A stretch of DNA of 64,000 nucleotides. Source: Bacillota bacterium (GTDB taxonomy: Bacteria; Bacillota; Sulfobacillia; Sulfobacillales; Sulfobacillaceae). Positions 7,505 through 16,868 of the stretch are shown here, piece after piece (the stretch's first letter is position 1; each line of letters opens with the position of its first letter). The translations under genes were made by a program, and so were the position numbers. The DNA is taken from contig JAPNUO010000001.1 in the NCBI GenBank assembly GCA_026627065.1, forward strand, positions 62,001-126,000, in the 5' to 3' direction. The notes beneath the pieces were generated by a model that ran no database searches, was not told the DNA's origin, and was given only the letters and a program-made list of their open reading frames with translations.

Positions 7505-8758
7505 CTAGAGGGACGCAGACGGGGAAGAGAGTGGCCAGGACGGTGACAGGTGTCCCGTAGCCCAGAGGAAGAGGGCTCCGCCAATCACCCGCACCACCGT
7601 GGAAATGAGAAAGGCGGTCATGAGCGAACCCCAGTGGATAAAGGCCACGGCGGATAAGGCGCCGATCCCGCCCATGATCCCGGTGGCCACCGTATTCAGG
7701 CCCACGGCCATGGTGCGCAGTTTGTCCGGCACGACCTCCATCAGCCGGACGTTAATGAGAAGGTTGAAGCCCGCGCCGGCGATGCCGCCCGTCACATTGG
7801 CGAGGATGATGGCCGGCAGCGAGGGGTGAAACAAATAAATGGCCGGGGTCAAGCTCATGAGCACGCTGGCCCACGGTAGGAGATTGGCTGTGGCCACCCG
7901 CCGGTTCAGGCGTCGCCAGAGCGGAAGCGCCATCAGCGTAAAAATGGCGTTGACGGCCGTGTAGATGGCCATCCACCCATTGGTGGCGTGATCGACGCTG
8001 ACCTGGTAGCGGAGCGAAGCCGGCCACAGCATCAGCCATCCATAATAAAAGACGACGCTGGCGATGATGAAGCGGCGCAAAGAGAGGCTCCGCCAGAGCT
8101 CGGGCAATGCGGTCCGCCAGGTGGTTTCGGGAATATCGAGCGGTTCCGGCGAGGGGCGAAAACGGCGGTAGACCGCGACTTCCGCGATGCCCATCAGGGC
8201 CCCCAGGACATAGAGGGCGACATAGCTTTTGGTGCCCGGATTGTTGTCAATGGCCCATCCCGCCAACAAGACAACGACGACGCCAATCCCGCTCATGCCC
8301 CACTGCCGCCACATGACCGCAGTACTGCGCATATCCGGGGAGAAGAGCTTGGTCGTCATGGCTTGCCAGGAAAGCGTCGCCAAGGCGCCCGGCAAGTTGC
8401 TCCACACGATGGCCAGCATGAGCCAGAGGGCGGCATGATGCAGGTGCGAATCCCAGTTAATCCAGGCAAACAAGAGAATGCTGAGGCGCGCTACGAGAAA
8501 AAGCCACACGGTGGTTTGATGAAGGTTTTTGCGGTGAACCAGCCAGGGGCTCAGTAACGCCGCCAGGCCGCCGGCCATATAGGGGATGGACGAAATAATC
8601 CCCAAGAAAAGATTGGGAGCGCCCAGGCGGATCGCGTCAATCCCCAGAAAAGGATTGACCAGCTGACCCCCGGCCCCTTTCAAGAGGCCGTTGAGGGTAT
8701 TGATTTTCAGGTTGTAGCGCTCATCGCTGCGTTGTGTGGCATGCTCTGACTCTATCAT
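7505..8758 (-). CDS. MFS transporter, substrate unknown
   Basis: About 417 residues with some 12 hydrophobic segments and the loop pattern of the major facilitator superfamily (LVHRKNLHQTT after TM2, PLWRRLNRRVAT in the second half). No substrate motif is recognisable. The open frame begins at a TTG at 8761 followed directly by ATG; I use the ATG. The nearest Shine-Dalgarno-like AGGAGAAGG is rather far upstream. It is monocistronic or loosely grouped with the VOC gene 116 bp downstream. Confidence 0.72.
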   Translation of the reverse strand: MIESEHATQRSDERYNLKINTLNGLLKGAGGQLVNPFLGIDAIRLGAPNLFLGIISSIPYMAGGLAALLSPWLVHRKNLHQTTVWLFLVARLSILLFAWINWDSHLHHAALWLMLAIVWSNLPGALATLSWQAMTTKLFSPDMRSTAVMWRQWGMSGIGVVVVLLAGWAIDNNPGTKSYVALYVLGALMGIAEVAVYRRFRPSPEPLDIPETTWRTALPELWRSLSLRRFIIASVVFYYGWLMLWPASLRYQVSVDHATNGWMAIYTAVNAIFTLMALPLWRRLNRRVATANLLPWASVLMSLTPAIYLFHPSLPAIILANVTGGIAGAGFNLLINVRLMEVVPDKLRTMAVGLNTVATGIMGGIGALSAVAFIHWGSLMTAFLISTVVRVIGGALFLWATGHLSPSWPLSSPSASL

Positions 8759-8864
8759 CAATCCCCGACCTTCTCCTCAGATTTTCAGGGAGTTCGCGAA
8801 TACCGCCGGAATTCCTGCTGCCTTTCGAAACGGGATGCCGTTTACCAAGGACCTTAGGCACCGC

Positions 8865-9848
8865 CTAGCCGCCAAGACCTCCCGGCCAGGCCTCGGGATT
8901 CAAAAGGTCGCGGGGGCGCGTCCCCTGAAGTGCTGCCACCAAATTTTCCGCGGCCCGCAGAGCCATCGCCCGGCGCGTCTCATAGGTGGCTGATCCAATG
9001 TGCGGCGTGGCAAGCACGCGCGGGTGCGACACGAGGGGATGGCGGCTGTCCACCGGTTCTTCGGCAAAGACATCGAGGGCGGCCCCTTGAAGGTGCCCGC
9101 TGTCGAGGGCGGCCTTGAGCGCAACTTCGTCGACCACGGCGCCGCGCGCGGTGTTGACGAGAAAGGCGCCGGGCTTCATGTGGGCTAGCCATGCCTGGTC
9201 GACCAGGTGGTGGGTTTGGGGGGTCAGCGGGACGTGCAGGGAAATAATATCTGCTGTGCCCAAGAAGGCCTCGCGGGGAAGTCGGGGGATGTCCGGCTGT
9301 TCCAGCGATCCTCGGCGACTCTCTAACGCTACCACTTTCACCTGAAAGGCCGGCGCCCGCCGCGCGACGGCGCGGCCGATGCGGCCCAATCCCACAATGC
9401 CCAGCGTTTTGCCAGCGAGCTCGGTGCCCAAAAAAGCGTCGGGGCTCCAGCTTTGCCAGGCGCCGGCTAAAAGCGCCTCGCGCGACGACACGACCCCTCG
9501 CATCAGGGCGAGGATGAGCGCCCAGGTCAGTTCTGCGGTGGCTTCGGTTAAAACGTCGGGGGTGTTGGTGGCCAAAATGCCTTGGGCGGTGAGCGCTGAA
9601 ACGTCGAGGTTGTCGTAGCCAACCGCCATGTTGGCCACAATGCGAAGGCGGGAAGCGCGAAGCACGGTGTCGCCGTCGATCCGGTCGGTGAGCATGGTCA
9701 AGGCAGCGTCGGCGTCTTCGAGCCACTCGCGCAAGGTGTCAGCGGGAATTGGCCGGGGTTGATCCCACAGGCGCACGTCTCCCTGTTTCCGGAGCAACGC
9801 CAGGGCGTCGGCGTGAATGGCCCGCGTGACGACAATCTTAGCCCTCAA
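8865..9848 (-). CDS. D-isomer 2-hydroxyacid dehydrogenase (glyoxylate reductase-like)
   Basis: 327 residues from a TTG start at 9848, chosen because AAGGAGG lies 8 bases upstream; the longer frame to 9905 lacks such a site. The NAD-binding motif GLGRIGRAVARRA sits mid-protein, followed by VNTARGAVVDE (catalytic Arg region), a Glu in the AEEPV segment and the catalytic His in TPHIGSAT. This is the full D-2-hydroxyacid dehydrogenase architecture, most like glyoxylate/hydroxypyruvate reductases. It would reduce a 2-oxoacid such as glyoxylate with NAD(P)H. It stands alone, divergent from the second flippase gene. Confidence 0.85.
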   Translation of the reverse strand: MRAKIVVTRAIHADALALLRKQGDVRLWDQPRPIPADTLREWLEDADAALTMLTDRIDGDTVLRASRLRIVANMAVGYDNLDVSALTAQGILATNTPDVLTEATAELTWALILALMRGVVSSREALLAGAWQSWSPDAFLGTELAGKTLGIVGLGRIGRAVARRAPAFQVKVVALESRRGSLEQPDIPRLPREAFLGTADIISLHVPLTPQTHHLVDQAWLAHMKPGAFLVNTARGAVVDEVALKAALDSGHLQGAALDVFAEEPVDSRHPLVSHPRVLATPHIGSATYETRRAMALRAAENLVAALQGTRPRDLLNPEAWPGGLGG

Positions 9849-9918
9849 GGTAGTCGCCTCCTTGGTTGAAACTGCCCTTGCCGCGAAGATGCAAGTTTGT
9901 CGCATCTAGTCGAAGGGC

Positions 9919-11565
9919 GTGCAATCGACTACACTATGGGATGAGTTTATCACCTGGAGGCCGTTTGCAACGAAAAACAGGAGTCTCTCATTCAAGAACC
10001 TCATTCGGCGCTTGCATAGTCCCGCCTCGCGGACGTTCTCGACCGTGATCCTGGTCATTGGAAGCATTGTGTCGAAAATTTTTGGCCTCATCCGCGAGTT
10101 TTCCATGGCCGCGATCTTCGGCACCTCCGCCGAGACCGACAGCTGGCTCATGGCCAGCATTGTGCCTAATCTTTTTTATGGCTTGTTGACCAATACCATT
10201 ACCAATGTCGTCATTCCCGTTCTTTCCGGCCATCTGGAAGTATCGACCGACGAGACGGGCGCAGATGTGTACCTCGATGAAGCCTTTACCTGGACGTTGG
10301 TGTTGTCGTTTGTCATGGTGGCCCTGGGCGAAATTTTGTCGCGCCACTTGATTCACTGGGTGGCGCCGGGGTTTCACGGCCTCAGGTATCGGCTGGCGGT
10401 GGTCATGGTGCGCATCATGTTGCCGGCCATGCCCTTCATGGCCCTGGGGTCGCTAATTAACGGGATCTTGCAGTCCCGGCACATTTTTGTCCCGTCGACC
10501 GTCACCCCCATTATCATCAATGTGGTGCGCCTCTTTGGCATTGTGGTCTTGGGCCTTTGGATTCACATTGTAGGGGTGGCCATCGGCTTTCTTCTCGCCC
10601 AAATGCTCCAGTTGGCCTATTTAATTCCGACCCTGGCCGCGCAGCGGATTCGGCTGCGACTGCGTTTTAGCGCCTCGCATCCCTGGACGCGCCAAACCTT
10701 GAGACTCGCTTGGCCGTTTTTGGCCTCCCACGGTGCCAACGTTGCGGGCACCATTGTCGACCGGATTTTTGCGTCCACATTGGCCGTGGGCCGCATCGCG
10801 GCCTTGAACTTCTCGAACGTGCTCAGCGGCTTGCCCATCACCCTGCTGGTCAATCCGCTGGTGGCGCCCCTCTACACGCAGTTGTCGCAAGCTTTTAACC
10901 AGCACGATCACGACAAGTTTCAGCAAAACCTGCAAGAGGGCTTTGAGTTGGTGACCGTGATGATTCTTCCCCTGGCCATTGGCTTCATTCTCCTGAGGGT
11001 GCCGATTATTCGCATCTTGTATCAGCACGGCCATTTCAACACCTATTCCACCGCGCTGACGTCGCGCTTGTTGCTCTTCTGGGCCATAGGGATGCCGGCT
11101 CAGGCGCTGGGCACGCTCTTTTCGCGTGGGTTGTTTGCTCAGCGCGTCACCCGCGTCACCGCCTGGATGGGCATGTTGGCCATTGCCGTCAACATTTCGG
11201 GGGACTTTCTCCTGATTCATCCCTTGCGAGCGGCGGGCCTAGCGCTGGCGACATCGGTGGCAGCCTGGTGCCGTACGCTGGGTTTGGCGCTCTGGCTGTT
11301 GACCCACGGCGATCGGCCCATGCGCGCGCGACCGGAATTCGTGCTTTGGGCGGGCGGCGCGCTCGGCTTGTTCTCCCTGTGGCTGTACCTGGGCCACCGC
11401 GTGTTTCACTTGGCCACCCTGCCGTTTGGCTGGCCGCTGGTGGGCTTGACGACTTTGACCGCGATCCCGGCGTTGGCGCTGTACCTTTGGATTTTGCGCA
11501 TGAGCGGCATTGTGCCTCTTTTGTGGCGCCGGGTTCGTCCTTCGGTTTTGTCGCCCTCCGATTAA
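9919..11565 (+). CDS. Second MurJ/Wzx-like flippase
   Basis: A 548-residue MOP-superfamily membrane protein homologous to the protein at 5401-6951; both carry the motif around GLIREFSMAAIFGTSAETDS / PNLFYGLLTN. It has a longer N-terminal extension and C-terminus. The GTG at 9919 has a poor ribosome binding site, and a better CTGGAGG (9953-9959) points to a start further in, so the first 15-35 residues are uncertain. The stop overlaps that of a convergent sulfotransferase gene. Two flippases within 5 kb suggest one serves peptidoglycan and the other a surface glycan. Confidence 0.75.
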   Translation: MQSTTLWDEFITWRPFATKNRSLSFKNLIRRLHSPASRTFSTVILVIGSIVSKIFGLIREFSMAAIFGTSAETDSWLMASIVPNLFYGLLTNTITNVVIPVLSGHLEVSTDETGADVYLDEAFTWTLVLSFVMVALGEILSRHLIHWVAPGFHGLRYRLAVVMVRIMLPAMPFMALGSLINGILQSRHIFVPSTVTPIIINVVRLFGIVVLGLWIHIVGVAIGFLLAQMLQLAYLIPTLAAQRIRLRLRFSASHPWTRQTLRLAWPFLASHGANVAGTIVDRIFASTLAVGRIAALNFSNVLSGLPITLLVNPLVAPLYTQLSQAFNQHDHDKFQQNLQEGFELVTVMILPLAIGFILLRVPIIRILYQHGHFNTYSTALTSRLLLFWAIGMPAQALGTLFSRGLFAQRVTRVTAWMGMLAIAVNISGDFLLIHPLRAAGLALATSVAAWCRTLGLALWLLTHGDRPMRARPEFVLWAGGALGLFSLWLYLGHRVFHLATLPFGWPLVGLTTLTAIPALALYLWILRMSGIVPLLWRRVRPSVLSPSD

Positions 11566-12587
11566 GACGGGGAACCGAGGCAGGGGGTTCGACCGCCGTT
11601 GTCGTCAAAGCATGCAGGCGCGGTCAGGGGGCGCGCGACCCAGGGATCGCGATACCGATGAAGGCGCCACTTGGTCCGCATCCACCACCCGAGCGAGCGG
11701 ACGTCCAGCCCCCGGAGGGTCGTCAGCGGGTTCAGCGTGGCTCCGGAGACTGCCTCATACCCCAACGCGGTCAAATGGCGTCCGCACACCGCGACGAAGA
11801 TCGCGAGTTCATCGGGCGTCATGGTGTGGCGCCACTTTCCCCGGTTGGTCGGATCGATGGGAGCGACTGCTCGCCGCTTCCACGGTTCTTGGCGCGGATC
11901 AAAGAGGGGCTTTTGTTGATAGCGCTCCAGCATTTGCGGCTCAAACGCCAGGCCGAGGCGGGCCGTGATTTCTTGCAAAACCTTGCCGGGGGCTTGAATC
12001 AATGCCTCAAATTGCACCTCCAAAAACCGTTCCCCGTAAAGCTCGCGATAGCGGGCCGCCACTTCTCGATATTCTCGCCACTGCAGCGCGTGGTTGAAGG
12101 CGTTGCCGCGGTTCCAGGGAACCTGGCTGAGGGACAGGTGAACGTCGCGGGGATCGCGGACAATGGCAATCACATGCGCTTCGGGAAAGATGCGCTTGAT
12201 GGCCGGCACGTACATGAAATGGTTGGGCGTTTTTTCCCCCCAATAGGGCTTGTGTTGGGTGGCGGCGTAATATTTGAGGACGGTCGCCAGAATCAGGCGA
12301 TGGCTCAGCGCCCCTTCCCGAAACAACTGGTAAAAGTAGCGCAGCAAAAGCTCTTCGGGAAGCGCGAGTGCCCGCAGCGTCGGCTTCTGAAACCAGAGGG
12401 CTAACGTCTCGGCAATCGGGGGCCACTGGGCCAGGCCGCCTTGCCGCTCAAGAGGCTTCCACACGAGATTGAAGTAGTCGGTCTCCGGACCGATAGCGAG
12501 GCAGCTATGCGCGTTGAGCAGTCCAGCCAGCAATGTGGTGCCGGAGCGGGGCATACCGACCACGAAGACCGGCGCCATATCCTGCAT
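11562..12587 (-). CDS. PAPS-dependent sulfotransferase family protein
   Basis: 341 residues. The 5'-phosphosulfate loop of the PAPS-binding site is VGMPRSGTTLL near residues 10-20, and the 3'-phosphate site is IVRDPRDVHLSLSQ in the middle of the protein. These are the two hallmarks of P-loop sulfotransferases of the Sulfotransfer family, which transfer sulfate from PAPS to hydroxyl or amino groups of glycans, lipids or small molecules. The acceptor is unknown. ATG start with AGGAGG. Its position tail to tail with a Wzx/MurJ-like flippase suggests a surface glycan as target, which is inference. Confidence 0.78.
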   Translation of the reverse strand: MQDMAPVFVVGMPRSGTTLLAGLLNAHSCLAIGPETDYFNLVWKPLERQGGLAQWPPIAETLALWFQKPTLRALALPEELLLRYFYQLFREGALSHRLILATVLKYYAATQHKPYWGEKTPNHFMYVPAIKRIFPEAHVIAIVRDPRDVHLSLSQVPWNRGNAFNHALQWREYREVAARYRELYGERFLEVQFEALIQAPGKVLQEITARLGLAFEPQMLERYQQKPLFDPRQEPWKRRAVAPIDPTNRGKWRHTMTPDELAIFVAVCGRHLTALGYEAVSGATLNPLTTLRGLDVRSLGWWMRTKWRLHRYRDPWVARPLTAPACFDDNGGRTPCLGSPS

Positions 12588-12755
12588 CGGGACAACCTCC
12601 TGCGACGGCGAAGGGCGCCTCCTCTCCTCTGCACCGGGGGCATTCCCGGGAAGGGTGCACGACGGCAGCCCGCCTTCAGGATTTCGACACCGCTATTCTA
12701 GCAAGACTGTTCGGACGGTGGCTGAAGGACACCTGAGTTCAGGCAAGGTTCAGCC

Positions 12756-13544
12756 TCATTCGACGACTTCGACCCACCGGCGTCCCTGGCGGGTGTGCAA
12801 GACCAGCGGCACCTCAAACGCTTGGCTGAGTTGAGCGCTGGTCAACGTGGCATCGATGGGTCCCTGCGCCAACACCCGTCCCTGTTTGAGGAGCAAGGCG
12901 TGGGTAAACGTCGGCAAGATCTCCTCCGGGTGGTGCGTGACATACACGACAGGGATGGCCCGGTCTTGGTGGCGCATCCATTGGCCCAGGATGGACAAAA
13001 AATGTTCGCGCCCGGTGATGTCCAGGCCGGAACACGGCTCGTCCAGAATTAAGAGGCGCGCTTGGGCGACCCATGCCCGGGCCAGCAGCGCGCGCATCTT
13101 TTCCCCTTGGGACAACGTGCGAAAGGGGGACGCTGCCAGACGCCTTAAGCCAAAAAGATCCAAGGCGGCTTCGGTGCCGTCGGCTGCCGGCGGCTGCAGG
13201 CCGCGACCAATGCTGGCGTCTTTGCCGCTCGCCACGATTTCGTTGACGCGGGCGTCGCCGTGATCGCGCGTCATCCATTCCGCAAGGTGATGGCTGACCC
13301 AGCCAATCTCTTTGCGCACCTCGCGGAGGTCGACTTGGCCATACACACGCCCGAGCACCGAGATGCGCCCGCGGGTCGGCCATTCATATCCCATTAGGAG
13401 CGTCAGCAGTGACGTCTTTCCGGAGCCGTTGGGACCTAGCAGCACCCAGTGTTCCCGGGGGCCCATGCGCCAGGTGACGCTGTCCAAAATGCGGCGATGG
13501 GGACGCTCCAAACTCACTTGTTCTACGTCAATGACTGGTATCAT
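12756..13544 (-). CDS. ABC transporter ATPase subunit (YlmA-like)
   Basis: 262 residues from ATG 13544 (GTGAGG upstream); the longer frame to 13727 has no start signal. Walker A GPNGSGKTS, signature LSQGEKMRALLARA, Walker B LLILDEPCSGLD and the H-loop VTHH are all intact, so it is a working ATPase domain. No permease or binding protein lies next to it, as with YlmA/PhnK-like orphan ATPases of Bacillota. It may partner with an unlinked permease or act on RNA or ribosomes; the sequence does not tell. Confidence 0.82.
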   Translation of the reverse strand: MIPVIDVEQVSLERPHRRILDSVTWRMGPREHWVLLGPNGSGKTSLLTLLMGYEWPTRGRISVLGRVYGQVDLREVRKEIGWVSHHLAEWMTRDHGDARVNEIVASGKDASIGRGLQPPAADGTEAALDLFGLRRLAASPFRTLSQGEKMRALLARAWVAQARLLILDEPCSGLDITGREHFLSILGQWMRHQDRAIPVVYVTHHPEEILPTFTHALLLKQGRVLAQGPIDATLTSAQLSQAFEVPLVLHTRQGRRWVEVVE

Positions 13545-13702
13545 TTTTGCCTCACTCAGGTTCAATGTTGGCGACTCTTTGCCGGCTGTATCATACCGCG
13601 CCTCTGGCTCGTTCGCACAGTGCAAGGCGAAACATCCGCGCCTGGAGATTGTAACACCTCGGCAATAATTGGGGGATATGCTGGCTTTAAGGGGGTGGCG
13701 AG

Positions 13703-13993
13703 ATGGGTAACGCGCGTGTCGAGCCATTGCCGCGCGAGGAGAGCGTGCGGCGGGCGTCGCGAATGAAGGCGGGACTCACGGTCATGACGGTGTTCGGGTT
13801 TTTGGGGTTTTTTGCATTGGCCTGGCAGCACCGGGTCGGGGTGACAGCCCATGCTGTGGCAGCGCGGCCCACGCCCAGAAGCTTTTTCGGCGTGACGGGG
13901 TCCAGCGGTGTCGCCCAGTCTCCGCCCGGCGTCAGCGCGCCAACCGCTTCCCAAGGCGGAAGCACACCGGTGACGACCACGAATGTGTCCTAA
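13703..13993 (+). CDS. Small membrane-anchored protein ahead of apbE
   Basis: A 96-residue protein with a basic N-terminus, one hydrophobic segment (about residues 23-42) and then an Ala/Pro/Ser/Thr-rich tail, as expected of a membrane anchor plus extracytoplasmic linker. ATG with AGGGGGTGGCGAG upstream. Its last 11 bases overlap the start of apbE in another frame. It may be a separate partner protein, or the anchor-linker part of an ApbE split by a frameshift, since secreted ApbE proteins usually start with such a segment. No flavinylation motif (D-x-x-S/T-G-A-T) is visible. Confidence 0.55.
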   Translation: MGNARVEPLPREESVRRASRMKAGLTVMTVFGFLGFFALAWQHRVGVTAHAVAARPTPRSFFGVTGSSGVAQSPPGVSAPTASQGGSTPVTTTNVS

Positions 13994-14900
13994 GGACGAG
14001 GTGGGGCGCGGGACGTTTGCCGCCATGGGCACCACTGTGGACGTCCTGGCCCCGAGGCTCTGCCTGGACGAGGCGATCGACCGGGCACGGCAATTGTTTT
14101 CCCAGTGGGAATCGGTCCTCAGCCGGTTTCGGCTGGACAGCGAGCTTTCCCGGGTGAACCGTTCGGCCGGTCGGGAGGTCTCGGTGTCCGAGCTTTTCTG
14201 GTGCGTCCTGGAGGCCGCCTTTCAGGCCGCCCAGGCGACCGACGGATGGTTCGATTTTGCCATGGGCCGACACCTCCAAGCCTTAGGTTATGACGTGTCG
14301 TGGGAGGCGATGGCCCGAACGGGAGAGAGGGGCATCGTTGCGGCGCCTTTGATCCCTCGGGCCTGGGAGTTGGTTCAGCTGAACTCCGACCGCCGGACGG
14401 TGCGCGTGCCGGATGGCGTGCAGCTGGACTTTGGGGGAATTGCCAAGGGCATGGCGGTGGACGCCGCTGTGGAGGACCTTCGGGCGGCGGGAATTGTGCC
14501 CGTCATGGTCAACGCGGGCGGGGATTTGGCTGTGTCCGGGGTGCCTCCGGAGGGCGCTTGGCCGGTGGCGGTGGGACGGGACAGTGAACCGACGGTGGCC
14601 TTGCATTACGGGGCGCTGGCCACCTCCGGGACCACGCGCCGGCAATGGATTCGCGGAGGCCGCACTTATCACCACCTTTTAGATCCCCACACCGGGTATC
14701 CGTCTGACAGTCCGGTCATCCGCGCGACTGTATGGGCTCCGACGGCCCGAGAAGCGGAAGTGCTGGCGAAGGTCGCCCTGCTTCGCGGGTGGCAAGAGGG
14801 AGCAGAGTTCTTGCGGAGGATGGGGGCGGCGGGCGAACTCGAGCACGAGGATGGGCGAATCCAGGCAGTGGGCGGGTGGCCAAGGAGGAGCAAAGGATGA
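13983..14900 (+). CDS. apbE: FAD:protein FMN transferase ApbE
   Basis: 305 residues of the ApbE/NosX family. FAAMGTTVDV near the N-terminus, DFGGIAKGMAVD (FAD-binding centre, about residues 144-155), NAGGDLAVSG and HHLLDPHTGYPSDSP near residues 225-240 (Mg2+ site) are all present. ApbE covalently attaches FMN to a threonine of extracytoplasmic electron-transfer proteins. No signal peptide is visible in this frame; the preceding ORF supplies a membrane segment. The next gene is a heme membrane protein overlapping by ATGA, so the operon probably builds a membrane redox module. Confidence 0.88.
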   Translation: MCPKDEVGRGTFAAMGTTVDVLAPRLCLDEAIDRARQLFSQWESVLSRFRLDSELSRVNRSAGREVSVSELFWCVLEAAFQAAQATDGWFDFAMGRHLQALGYDVSWEAMARTGERGIVAAPLIPRAWELVQLNSDRRTVRVPDGVQLDFGGIAKGMAVDAAVEDLRAAGIVPVMVNAGGDLAVSGVPPEGAWPVAVGRDSEPTVALHYGALATSGTTRRQWIRGGRTYHHLLDPHTGYPSDSPVIRATVWAPTAREAEVLAKVALLRGWQEGAEFLRRMGAAGELEHEDGRIQAVGGWPRRSKG

Positions 14901-15970
14901 CCAGTACCGTCACATGGGATATCGTGCGCGCCAGCGGGTTTGTGGCCTATGCGCTGGTGACGCTGTCCGTCGCGTTTGGCCTTTTCATGAGCTTGAAAGT
15001 GCAATCGAAAAGGCGCTGGCCCCGGCTTATCAACTACGAGCTGCACCAGTACACGCTGTTGCTGGCCGCATTCTTTACGGTGGTGCACGGCGTCAGCGCC
15101 TGGATCGACCCGTTTATGCGGTTTCATTGGTATGAAGTCCTCGTGCCTTTTATGAGCCACTACCGCCCCGTGTGGATAGCTTGGGGCATCATTGCGTTTT
15201 ACCTGGGCCTCCTGCTGGGATTGTCCACCTGGCTCCGACCTCGCCTGGGCTACCGGACTTGGCGCATCTTGCACTATCTATCCTACGCCGTCTTCATTTT
15301 GGCGACGATTCACGGACTCGGCACCGGCAGCGATACCAAGACCGCCTGGGCCCTGGCGGTTTACGGAGCGAGTGCTGGGCTGGTGGCCCTGTTGACTCTT
15401 TGGCGACTGGCGGCGGCTCTGAGAACCCGCCCTGGCGTGCAAGCGCTGGTGGCGGGGACCATTTTGTTGACGCTGGCCGCCGGTCTGGGATGGACGCTCA
15501 AGGGGCCGCTCGCGCCCGATTGGAGTCGGGTGGCCAACAACGGCCACGGGAGCGGCGCGCGCATTAAGTTGGTGGTGGTGAGGCCTCAGACCCTTCTCCC
15601 CTTGGACGGAGTCAGCGTAAGCGGCGCCTTAACGACCGCCGAAGACGCCAACGGCCAGGTCGCCGTCAATCTCCAAGGACGGGTGGCGGGAGCTCACGGT
15701 GGGCTCCTCCTGGTGCAGTTGAAGGGCCAGCTGACGCTGGGAGGCAATGTCCTGGTCGAAGGGGGGCGGGCGGCCTGGGAGCCGAACCACAGCGCCAACT
15801 ATTGGCTCGCCCGGCGCGTGACCTATACCAACGATACCGTGCGGGCGACGCTGTCCTCGCCGCTGACCCATCAGAAGCTGTCGATGATCCTGACCCTCAA
15901 TACCGTAAACGGTTCGAACTTTGGGGCGGTCCTGACGCTGAAGCCGAGTCGCGCAAGCGTTACGGCTTAG
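14897..15970 (+). CDS. Ferric-reductase-like diheme membrane protein
   Basis: 357 residues from ATG 14897 (AAGGAGGAG six bases upstream, ATGA overlap with apbE). The N-terminal half has about six membrane segments of the ferric reductase-like transmembrane domain, with two His pairs, H50/H64 and H126/H139, placed to bind two b-type hemes across the membrane. The C-terminal third (about 220-357) is a beta-rich extracytoplasmic domain, with no FAD or NAD(P)H domain as in NOX/FRE enzymes. With ApbE next door, electrons probably pass between membrane hemes and a flavinylated partner; which one is not evident. Confidence 0.75.
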   Translation: MTSTVTWDIVRASGFVAYALVTLSVAFGLFMSLKVQSKRRWPRLINYELHQYTLLLAAFFTVVHGVSAWIDPFMRFHWYEVLVPFMSHYRPVWIAWGIIAFYLGLLLGLSTWLRPRLGYRTWRILHYLSYAVFILATIHGLGTGSDTKTAWALAVYGASAGLVALLTLWRLAAALRTRPGVQALVAGTILLTLAAGLGWTLKGPLAPDWSRVANNGHGSGARIKLVVVRPQTLLPLDGVSVSGALTTAEDANGQVAVNLQGRVAGAHGGLLLVQLKGQLTLGGNVLVEGGRAAWEPNHSANYWLARRVTYTNDTVRATLSSPLTHQKLSMILTLNTVNGSNFGAVLTLKPSRASVTA

Positions 15971-16868
15971 CGTGGCGTTCGAGTTGCCGGACGAGGTGTC
16001 TGACCGCTTGGTGGGTGGGCACCGGAATGTGCTCCAATTCCGCGATGCGGATGAGATAGCCGTTGATGGCCTCGATTTCGGTTTCTTGGCCCGCGCGCAC
16101 ATCCTGAACCATGGAGGACAGGTTGTGTTGGGTGTCTTGAGCCAGCTGGGCGACCGATGCCAATAAATCCGGAGGGAGCAGAACGGCGCGGCGCCGTGCG
16201 ACTTCTTCCCCTTCGGCCAAAAGCGGGCCAGCCAGGCGCCAAATGGGATGGTGGAGAACCTCACCGTTGGGACAGTCGGCGAGGGTGGTGAGCGGATTGA
16301 TGACGCTATTTTGCAGGAGTTTGAGCCAGCGTTGAGCGAGGGCGTCCTGAGGCGCCACCCAGGACCAGCCCCAATGGTGGAGTTGGCTCAAATGCATCAG
16401 CTGTTGGACACCGGGATGATGGGCCAAGGCCGGCAGCACTGTCAGGCCATGGCTTTGAATGCGGATGGCGGGGGCTTTGTCGTCCTGGCGGGTGGCAGCA
16501 GCGGTGGTGGTTCCCGGGAGCAGCACAGCATCCGTCAAAGGGCAGAGAGCCTCTTCTTGTCCCATGCCATTCATGAGCGAAAGGATGATGCTTGAGGGCG
16601 CGTGGCGTTGAAGCCAGTCTAGAGCCTGGCCCATCTCCCGCCATTTGATGGCAAGCACCACTACATCCGGAGGGGAGGGGGGCGCAGCTTGCCAGGGCGA
16701 GTACGGCGGGATGAGAAGTGTCTTCGTGCGCCCTTCGAACACTTCATAGGGGGGAGGCACTGTGCCTACCACCAGGGGATGCGCGGACCGCAAGCGGTAG
16801 GCCCAGTAACGACCCATGGCGCCGGTGCCTAAGATGGTGATGGCGAGCGGTGGGTGATGTCGCTCCAA
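15960..16868 (-). CDS. panE: 2-dehydropantoate 2-reductase PanE
   Basis: About 302 residues from a TTG at 16868 with AAGGAG upstream, overlapping the end of panB by about 40 bases. N-terminal Rossmann motif ILGTGAMGRYWA, the VVVLAIKW segment, LMNGMGQEE, and the C-terminal helical domain with LQNSVINPLTTL and the family's Glu-rich EIEAINGYLIRI block. It reduces ketopantoate to pantoate with NADPH in pantothenate/CoA synthesis. The open frame continues far upstream within panB; that part is a shadow of panB. Its stop overlaps the convergent heme-protein gene by 11 bp. Confidence 0.88.
   Translation of the reverse strand: MERHHPPLAITILGTGAMGRYWAYRLRSAHPLVVGTVPPPYEVFEGRTKTLLIPPYSPWQAAPPSPPDVVVLAIKWREMGQALDWLQRHAPSSIILSLMNGMGQEEALCPLTDAVLLPGTTTAAATRQDDKAPAIRIQSHGLTVLPALAHHPGVQQLMHLSQLHHWGWSWVAPQDALAQRWLKLLQNSVINPLTTLADCPNGEVLHHPIWRLAGPLLAEGEEVARRRAVLLPPDLLASVAQLAQDTQHNLSSMVQDVRAGQETEIEAINGYLIRIAELEHIPVPTHQAVRHLVRQLERHAKP

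Noticed and set aside
10617..11220. Minus-strand ORF of 199 residues inside the second flippase gene
   Set aside because: Gln/Gly-rich mirror of a membrane protein gene; no family.
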